NCBI GenBank assembly: GCA_026400595.1
Contig: JAPLOT010000304.1
Location: forward strand, 1 to 11,388
DNA length: 11,388 nucleotides
Source of the DNA: Alphaproteobacteria bacterium
Lineage (GTDB): Bacteria > Pseudomonadota > Alphaproteobacteria > Rhizobiales > Aestuariivirgaceae
Direction of reading: 5' to 3'
Positions 6,767 through 11,388 of this stretch are shown here, in pieces. A model generated the notes under the pieces. The model had not been told where the DNA came from, did no database searches, and saw nothing but the letters and a program-made list of their open reading frames with translations. How positions within the stretch are numbered: position 1 is the stretch's first letter; each line of letters starts with the position of its first letter. The translations under genes and the position numbers were made by a program.

Positions 6767-7905
6767 TCTGCAGATCCTTCTTCTTCGATGGCCACGAGAG
6801 TCGAAAGCAGCCCATCCTTGTCAGCATAGCAACCTTGGAGCCAACGCCTGCCACTGCCCGAGAAACTCTTGCGGGCATGCAGCACCCTGGTGTTGTCGAC
6901 GATGAAGAGTTCACCGGGCTTCAGTTTGAATGTCACTTCCATCGAGGGATCCTCGACCAGTTCAGCAAAGCGGCGATAGGCAGCATAGAACGCCTCCATG
7001 ACCTCGTAGGGGATATCCCGGAAGGCGGCGGCAGACCGGTTATTGAAGCGGATCGCAATGAGCTCGCCATCGGGGCCAAGTTCGATCATGGGACGCTTCG
7101 CCCGTAACCGGACACCTTTCACACCCTCGTAGGCGAAGCGCGCGCAGTGGCTGCTGAGCAGTTCAAAGCCCTCCGGGTCTTCGGCTTGCAGTCGCTCGGC
7201 GACCTTGAAGCCATCGACGACGATGGAGTCTCCTCCCTCGACCGTGTTCTCGAGACAGGCGAGGATCTGCAGCGTTGGAACCGGATCGCGATAGGGATTG
7301 TCGGTATGGGCCTGCAGCCCCAAGTTGGTGTAGGCGAGGTTGTTGGGGTTTACTTCCGCGCGCACGTCGAAGAACCGGCCATAGTTCGTCTCCCGCACAT
7401 AACCGAACAGCTCCGCCACCTTGCAGAGCATGCCCGGTTCGGTTGGCATGTCTGTCATCACCGCAAATCCATAGCGGCGCACTGCGCTCAGCCAACGGCC
7501 CAGGGCGCCGCGGTCAGCCGTGACGACCGGCCAGGATTCCGACGGCACCTCATTGCGCATGGCACTGTCCCAACGGGTAATGTCCGGACCTGTCCATCCA
7601 GCTGTCTTCGCGGCGGACCAATCATAGGCATTATGCGCCAGCCAGCGGGCTTCGAACTCGACGGTCTTGCCCTCTGGCCCAAAGCACAACGACAACCCGC
7701 CAGGGCCTTGCCGAGCTTCGATGATTCGGGTTTCCCCCGGGATGTCCAGAATGGTGATCAACCGCTGCCCGTTGCCAGGACTGCGGGTTGCCGCTTCACA
7801 GGCATTGTCCCTCAGCCAGATTGCATGAAAGCGATGCAGGCGGCCGTCCAGCTCCACCTCGACTGCCCGGCCCGCATCGATGACGCGGGCATTGGAAATG
7901 TTCAT
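6763..7905 (-). CDS. tmpA: TmpA-type Fe(II)/2-oxoglutarate phosphonate hydroxylase (GBBH-like)
   Basis: Non-haem iron dioxygenase of 380 residues, likely hydroxylating 2-(trimethylammonio)ethylphosphonate at the carbon next to phosphorus. An N-terminal DUF971-like domain (about 1-95, containing HAIWLRDNAC and the LAHNAYDW end) precedes a TauD-fold domain. The iron triad is H200 and D202 (LQAHTDNPYRDP) and H343 (RVLHARKSF), with R353/R354 placed to bind 2-oxoglutarate. The same fold serves gamma-butyrobetaine hydroxylase, with which these proteins are often confused; the coupled HD oxygenase points to phosphonate use. Only one cysteine (C36) of the N-terminal zinc cluster of true GBBH remains, plus H91, so that zinc site is probably gone. 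The ATG at 7905 has GAGGA seven bases upstream and is preferred to one at 7953. A hairpin covers that ribosome binding site. No clear promoter is seen. Confidence 0.85.
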   Translation of the reverse strand: MNISNARVIDAGRAVEVELDGRLHRFHAIWLRDNACEAATRSPGNGQRLITILDIPGETRIIEARQGPGGLSLCFGPEGKTVEFEARWLAHNAYDWSAAKTAGWTGPDITRWDSAMRNEVPSESWPVVTADRGALGRWLSAVRRYGFAVMTDMPTEPGMLCKVAELFGYVRETNYGRFFDVRAEVNPNNLAYTNLGLQAHTDNPYRDPVPTLQILACLENTVEGGDSIVVDGFKVAERLQAEDPEGFELLSSHCARFAYEGVKGVRLRAKRPMIELGPDGELIAIRFNNRSAAAFRDIPYEVMEAFYAAYRRFAELVEDPSMEVTFKLKPGELFIVDNTRVLHARKSFSGSGRRWLQGCYADKDGLLSTLVAIEEEGSAE

Positions 7906-7914
7906 GATTTGGTC

Positions 7915-7931
7915 CTCGCCAGAACGGCGAG
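7915..7931 (-). promoter_or_regulatory. Hairpin covering the tmpA ribosome binding site
   Basis: On the minus strand CTCGCC (7926-7931) and GGCGAG (7915-7920) form a six-base-pair, mostly G-C stem around a five-base loop. The second arm includes the GAGG of the tmpA Shine-Dalgarno sequence, ten or so bases before the ATG at 7905. It could hold down translation of the tmpAB pair unless opened. Confidence 0.45.
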
Positions 7932-7982
7932 ACTGTGCCGCGGCCTGATCCATCCCGCAAGCCTCTCAGCCTTCCGTCTGAA

Positions 7983-8011
7983 TTGCCCCTGTCATGCTTG
8001 CCTGCTATAGC
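7983..8011 (+). promoter_or_regulatory. Sigma70 promoter of icd
   Basis: TTGCCC (7983-7988), a 17-base spacer and TATAGC (8006-8011) place a start site near 8018, giving a leader of about 34 bases before the icd ATG. The 146-bp region is shared with the divergent tmpA gene. Confidence 0.65.
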
Positions 8012-8051
8012 CGCCAGCAAAGTTTCCGCATCGCAACAGAAGGCTTTTCTC

Positions 8052-9263
8052 ATGGCGAAGATCAAGGTCCAGAACCCGGTTGTCGAACTCGACGGTGACG
8101 AGATGACCCGCATCATCTGGGACCTCATCAAGAAGAAGCTGATCCATCCCTATCTGGATGTGGACCTGCACTACTATGATCTCTCGGTGGAGTATCGCGA
8201 CAAGACCGACGATCAGGTGACCATCGATGCCGCCAACGCAATCAAGAAGTACGGGGTCGGTGTAAAGTGCGCCACCATCACGCCGGACGAAGCCCGCGTG
8301 AAGGAGTTCCATCTCAAACAGATGTGGAAGTCGCCCAACGGGACGATCCGCAACATCCTGGGCGGCGTGATCTTCCGCGAACCCATCATCTGCAAGAACG
8401 TCCCGCGCCTTGTGCCAGGCTGGACCCAGCCCATCATCATCGGCCGCCATGCCTTCGGCGACCAGTACCGCGCCACCGACTTCACCTTCCCCGGCAAGGG
8501 CACGCTCACCATCAAGTTCGTGGGCGAGGATGGCAAGGTGATCGAGAAGGAAGTCTTCAAGGCACCCGGCGGCGGTGTCGCCATGGCCATGTACAATCTC
8601 GATGAGTCGATCAAGGAGTTCGCCCGGGCGTCCTTCAACTACGGCCTGTCGCGCAACTATCCCGTCTACCTCTCGACCAAGAACACCATTCTCAAGGCCT
8701 ATGACGGACGCTTTAAGGATATCTTCCAGGAGATCTATGATGCGGAGTTCAAGGCTCAGTTCGAGAAAGCCAAGATCACCTATGAACATCGCCTGATCGA
8801 CGACATGGTGGCCTCCGCCATGAAGTGGACGGGCGGCTATGTTTGGGCGTGCAAGAATTACGACGGCGACGTGCAGTCCGATCTCGTGGCCCAGGGCTAC
8901 GGATCGCTCGGCCTCATGACCTCGGTGCTGATGACACCCGACGGCAAGACCGTCGAGGCGGAAGCCGCACACGGCACCGTCACCCGCCATTACCGCTTGC
9001 ACCAGCAGGGCAAGCAGACCTCGACCAACTCGGCGGCTTCGATCTATGCCTGGACGGGCGGCCTCAAGCACCGCGCCAAGCTCGACGACAACGCCAGGCT
9101 GGCCAAGTTTGCCGATACGCTGGAAAGGGTCGTGGTCGGCACCATCGAAGGCGGTCAGATGACCAAGGACCTTGCCGTTCTGGTTGGGCCCGACCAGTCC
9201 TGGCTGTCGACGGAGGGCTTCCTCGATGCGGTCGACGCCAACCTTCAGAAGGCCATGGCATGA
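8052..9263 (+). CDS. icd: NADP-dependent isocitrate dehydrogenase, type II homodimer
   Basis: TCA-cycle enzyme that oxidatively decarboxylates isocitrate to 2-oxoglutarate, producing NADPH. At 403 residues it is the eukaryote-like type II form, colinear with human IDH1. Active-site residues align one for one: T77, S94-x-N96 (KSPNGTIR), R100, R109, R132 (GRHAFGDQYRATD, the same number as the human hot spot), K210 (LSTKNTILK), D250, D273 and D277 (CKNYDGDVQSD). The coenzyme loop is AAHGTVTRHYR, marking NADP preference. The start at 8052 has AGAAGG eight bases upstream; a longer frame to 7935 runs through the promoter and is rejected. The stop codon overlaps the start of a LysE-type gene by four bases. 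2-oxoglutarate made here is the cosubstrate of the neighbouring TmpA, though that link is probably coincidental. Confidence 0.97.
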   Translation: MAKIKVQNPVVELDGDEMTRIIWDLIKKKLIHPYLDVDLHYYDLSVEYRDKTDDQVTIDAANAIKKYGVGVKCATITPDEARVKEFHLKQMWKSPNGTIRNILGGVIFREPIICKNVPRLVPGWTQPIIIGRHAFGDQYRATDFTFPGKGTLTIKFVGEDGKVIEKEVFKAPGGGVAMAMYNLDESIKEFARASFNYGLSRNYPVYLSTKNTILKAYDGRFKDIFQEIYDAEFKAQFEKAKITYEHRLIDDMVASAMKWTGGYVWACKNYDGDVQSDLVAQGYGSLGLMTSVLMTPDGKTVEAEAAHGTVTRHYRLHQQGKQTSTNSAASIYAWTGGLKHRAKLDDNARLAKFADTLERVVVGTIEGGQMTKDLAVLVGPDQSWLSTEGFLDAVDANLQKAMA

Positions 9264-9877
9264 CACTTGCCGGGCTGCTGGTCTTCGCCGCAGCCTATGC
9301 CCTTGCCGTGGCCTCGCCGGGGCCTGGCATTGCCGCAGTCGTCGGACAGGTGCTTGGCCGCGGCATTCGCACGGCGCCCTCCCTCATAGCCGGCATCCTG
9401 ACTGGCGATCTCATCTGGTTCACCTGTGCGGCGCTTGGACTTGCAGCGTTGGCCCAGGCCTATGCCGGGATTTTCCTCGCCATCAAGTGGGTGGGCGTGG
9501 CCTACCTGGTGTTTCTGGCCTGGAAGATGTGGACGTCACCGGTCGACGCGCTGCAGGCCAGCGCTGACCGGAAAGACATCTCTCATGGCCAGCTCTTCAT
9601 CAGTGGGCTGTCGCTCACTCTTGGCAATCCCAAGGCCATCGCCTTTTTCATGGCCCTGCTCCCGGCCATCGTCGATCTGGCGCAGTTGAGCGTGGCGGGC
9701 TTTGCCGAGGTGGCGCTCCTCATCGCCATCATCCTGCCCACCGTTCTGCTCGGCTATGCGCTCTTCGCCCACGCGGCGCGCGGCGTGTTCCGCAGCCCAC
9801 GGGCCATGAAGACACTGAACCGCGTGTCCGGCACCGCGATCGCCGGCGCAGCCGCAGCCATTGCCGTCCGCAACTGA
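9260..9877 (+). CDS. LysE/RhtB-family amino acid or metabolite exporter
   Basis: Inner-membrane exporter of 205 residues with about six hydrophobic segments. Family hallmarks are visible: AVASPGPGIAAVVGQ near residues 15-29 (helix 1 proline-glycine motif), GRGIRTAPSLIAGILTGD, KWVGVAYLVFLAWKMW and GLSLTLGNPKAIAFFMALLPAI. Members export lysine, homoserine, threonine, leucine or related compounds; the substrate here cannot be read from sequence. The ATG lies inside the end of icd (ATGA overlap, 9260-9263), so it is expressed with isocitrate dehydrogenase by coupling. The stop codon directly abuts the stop codon of the converging response regulator, with no base between them. Confidence 0.9.
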   Translation: MTLAGLLVFAAAYALAVASPGPGIAAVVGQVLGRGIRTAPSLIAGILTGDLIWFTCAALGLAALAQAYAGIFLAIKWVGVAYLVFLAWKMWTSPVDALQASADRKDISHGQLFISGLSLTLGNPKAIAFFMALLPAIVDLAQLSVAGFAEVALLIAIILPTVLLGYALFAHAARGVFRSPRAMKTLNRVSGTAIAGAAAAIAVRN

Positions 9878-10240
9878 TCAGACCGCCCGGTCGATCGCGT
9901 CGAGGATCTTGGGCAGGTCGACCGGTTTGCCGAACACGCCCATGGCGCCATTGTCGATCGCCTTCTTCAGCAGATCATCGGCGCTGTAGCCGGTCATGAA
10001 ATAGACCTTCGCATCAGGATGGCTGCGCTTGATCTCGATAAAGCTGTCCACGCCATTCTTTCCCGGCATCATCACGTCAAAGAAGCCGATGTCGACCTGG
10101 TTGAGGCTGAAGGCTTCGATGGCCTGTTGTCCATTATAGGCGACGATGACGCGGTGATCGTCCATGGCGAAGACCTCAGCCAGCGAGTCGGCATTGTCGG
10201 CATCATCATCGAGAACCAGGATATTCAGCGGGCGGGTCAT
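9878..10240 (-). CDS. Single-domain CheY-like response regulator
   Basis: A stand-alone receiver domain of 120 residues with no output domain. The acidic pocket is D11-D12 (LVLDDDADN), the phosphorylation site is D55 (FFDVMMPG), the switch threonine is T83 (FMTGYS) and the conserved lysine is K105 (GKPVD). It probably acts as a phosphorelay intermediate or by protein contact. It is strikingly like the first receiver of the gene just upstream, about half of the positions being identical by eye, including the blocks DVMMPG-NGV-SF-EI and DNGAMGV. It begins 15 bases after that gene, behind GGAG, so it belongs to the same operon. It lies convergent to the LysE-type gene, the two stop codons sharing the palindrome TGATCA (9875-9880). 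Confidence 0.9.
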   Translation of the reverse strand: MTRPLNILVLDDDADNADSLAEVFAMDDHRVIVAYNGQQAIEAFSLNQVDIGFFDVMMPGKNGVDSFIEIKRSHPDAKVYFMTGYSADDLLKKAIDNGAMGVFGKPVDLPKILDAIDRAV

Positions 10241-10255
10241 TCACAAAACTCCGGC

Positions 10256-10975
10256 TTAGGGTTGAACTGCGAGGGTGTTGAGCTGGCCAAGCAGGACCAG
10301 CGGATCGAAAGGCTTGTTGAGAATGCCGGTGACGGTGACGTCGCGCAGGCCTGAAAGGGCGTCTCCGCCTGCCGGCCCGGGACGGGTCACGATGATGGCC
10401 GGCCGGGTCTTACCCTGTCGTCGAACACGTGCGTAGATATCCATGCCGTCGATCAGCGGCTTGCCGGTGTCGATGATCAGCAGCTTCGACTCGTCGCGGG
10501 CAAAGTCCTCCTCGTTGCGCAGCAGGTCGCATTCGTAGCCTGCATCGTCCATGAGGGACTTGATCTGGCGCCCGCAGCCCGGATCGTCATCGGCGATCAG
10601 CACGATTCCGGCAGGCGCAGCCTCGTTCATCGCGCGCAGCAGCTTGTCGATGTCAACCGGTTTGGTCAGAACGCCCATGGCGCCATTGTCCACTGCCTGC
10701 TGCAGCAGCTGTTCCACGCTATACCCGGTCATCATGAAGACTCGGGCATCGGGCTTCAGCTTGCGGATTTCCATGAAGCTCTCGACGCCATTGCGGCCGG
10801 GCATCATCACATCCATGAAGGCCATGTCGAACTCGGACTCGAGGTAAGCGGCGATGGCGTCATCGCCGGAATGAACGACCGTCACGCTGTGCCCCTCAAG
10901 CTCAAAGAGCTCGCCCAGCGAACAGGCATTGTCCTCGTCATCGTCGACCACGAGAATCCGGAAAGCGCGGGTCAT
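10256..10975 (-). CDS. Tandem receiver protein (REC-REC), no DNA-binding domain
   Basis: Response regulator of 239 residues made of two receiver domains. REC1 (residues 4-118) has D11-D12, phospho-site D55 (FMDVMMPG), T83 (MMTGYS) and K105 (TKPVD). REC2 (about 123-236) is more divergent but keeps acidic residues D129-D131 (IADDDPG), a phospho-site at D169 (LLIIDTGKP), T197 (IIVTRPG) and K221 (NKPFD). Both domains could therefore take a phosphoryl group. No helix-turn-helix, GGDEF or other output follows, so it likely acts in a phosphorelay or by binding partners. The start at 10975 overlaps the kinase stop by one base (TGATG), which makes it the kinase's likely partner; a longer frame from 11011 lies inside the kinase gene. 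Confidence 0.88.
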   Translation of the reverse strand: MTRAFRILVVDDDEDNACSLGELFELEGHSVTVVHSGDDAIAAYLESEFDMAFMDVMMPGRNGVESFMEIRKLKPDARVFMMTGYSVEQLLQQAVDNGAMGVLTKPVDIDKLLRAMNEAAPAGIVLIADDDPGCGRQIKSLMDDAGYECDLLRNEEDFARDESKLLIIDTGKPLIDGMDIYARVRRQGKTRPAIIVTRPGPAGGDALSGLRDVTVTGILNKPFDPLVLLGQLNTLAVQP

Positions 10976-11388
10976 CAGGCTGCTTCCTCCTGCTGCGTCT
11001 TGAGAGGCCACCAGACAGTGAAAGTCGCGCCCTGCCCCGGTACTGATGCGATGTCGAGCCCGCCACCATGCTGTTCGAGGATCTTCTCGACCGCCGGCAG
11101 CCCCAGTCCGGTGCCGAAGTTCTTCGTCGTGAAGAGCGGCTCCAGGATGCGCGGTAGCACGTCGGCGGGAATGCCAGGGCCGTTGTCGCTCACTGAAAGT
11201 TCCACCCCGCGGGGCGTCACGGTAGTGCGGATGATGATCTTTGGCGAGGCAGTGGTGAACTTCGACGGGTCGTCTCCCTTGCCGACCATGGCTTCGGCAG
11301 CATTGGACAGCAGATTGATCAGCACCCGGCTCATGCGTGCCGGATCGAAGTCGGCTTTGGTGTCACCGGCGCCCAGATGGCATTCGAC
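10975..11388 (-). CDS. Sensor histidine kinase, C-terminal ATPase part
   Basis: Only the last 137 residues are in the window; the gene continues past the right edge in frame from position 11388. They form a HATPase_c domain: N box in RVLINLLSNAAEAM, G1 box DNGPGIP, a lid segment LEPLFTTKNFGTG and the G2 box GTGLGLP, followed by the closing strand region GGGLDIASVPGQGATFTVWWPL. The LEPLFTTK and GTGLGL form is that of NtrB/DctB-like kinases (HPK4 type). Sensor and phospho-acceptor domains are not visible, so the signal is unknown. The stop codon overlaps the start of the tandem receiver gene by one base. No receiver domain is attached to the kinase end, so the receivers are supplied in trans. 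Confidence 0.92.
   Translation of the reverse strand, partial: VECHLGAGDTKADFDPARMSRVLINLLSNAAEAMVGKGDDPSKFTTASPKIIIRTTVTPRGVELSVSDNGPGIPADVLPRILEPLFTTKNFGTGLGLPAVEKILEQHGGGLDIASVPGQGATFTVWWPLKTQQEEAA

Noticed and set aside
7989..8008. CTGTCAT in the tmpA/icd intergenic region, resembling half a PhoB box
   Set aside because: The expected second copy at an 11-base period is absent; the nearest similar heptamer, CTGCTAT, is at 13 bases. The orientation faces icd, so phosphate control of tmpAB is not supported.
7992..9266. A 424-codon open frame on the minus strand opposite icd
   Set aside because: icd on the plus strand is unmistakable with every active-site residue; the antisense frame is a by-product of high GC content and has no recognisable motif.
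9885..9896. Short GACCG/CGGTC stem as a terminator between the LysE-type and receiver genes
   Set aside because: It is five base pairs with a two-base loop, lies in coding sequence and has no T-run.

Overview
The window is GC-rich and almost fully coding, and it looks like a chromosomal segment of an alphaproteobacterium, probably Hyphomicrobiales. The grounds are a ChvE-type sugar-binding protein, a short S4 protein without zinc cysteines, a type II (eukaryote-like) NADP isocitrate dehydrogenase, and a block of core genes in the order icd / trmJ / murI / rpsD, which I recall as typical of that order. No insertion sequence, CRISPR array, tRNA or rRNA is visible.

Layout. Positions 1-823: a divergent pair, the 5' part of a chvE-like sugar receptor gene (minus, runs off the left edge) and a FadR-type GntR regulator (plus), sharing about 145 bp with palindromic operator candidates. 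Positions 1562-2408: a gamma-class carbonic anhydrase (minus) directly downstream of a 102-residue membrane protein of unknown function. Positions 2506-3324: rpsD with a clear terminator, a near-consensus sigma70 promoter and a structured leader of about 111 nt. Positions 3467-5091: murI and a TrmJ-type tRNA methyltransferase, overlapping by four bases. Positions 5124-6121: an MFS transporter gene broken by an internal deletion that also shifts the frame. Positions 6185-7905: a translationally coupled Fe/2-oxoglutarate oxygenase plus HD-domain diiron oxygenase, matching the TmpA/TmpB (PhnZ-like) pathway that oxidatively cleaves the C-P bond of organophosphonates. Positions 8052-9877: icd with its own promoter, coupled by a four-base overlap to a LysE-type exporter. 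Positions 9878-11388: a two-component module on the minus strand (C-terminal part of a histidine kinase, a tandem two-receiver protein, a single-receiver protein), none of the visible parts having a DNA-binding output.

How it fits together. The most distinctive content is the tmpAB pair. The first enzyme would hydroxylate a quaternary-amine phosphonate next to phosphorus and the second would cleave the C-P bond, releasing phosphate and glycine betaine. The genes sit inside a housekeeping block without a dedicated phosphonate ABC transporter or regulator in view, and the MFS transporter just downstream is a wreck. The other notable points are the rpsD leader, a hairpin covering the tmpA ribosome binding site, and the receiver-domain duplication. 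I see no strong evidence for a wholly undescribed system; the best leads are specific and checkable.
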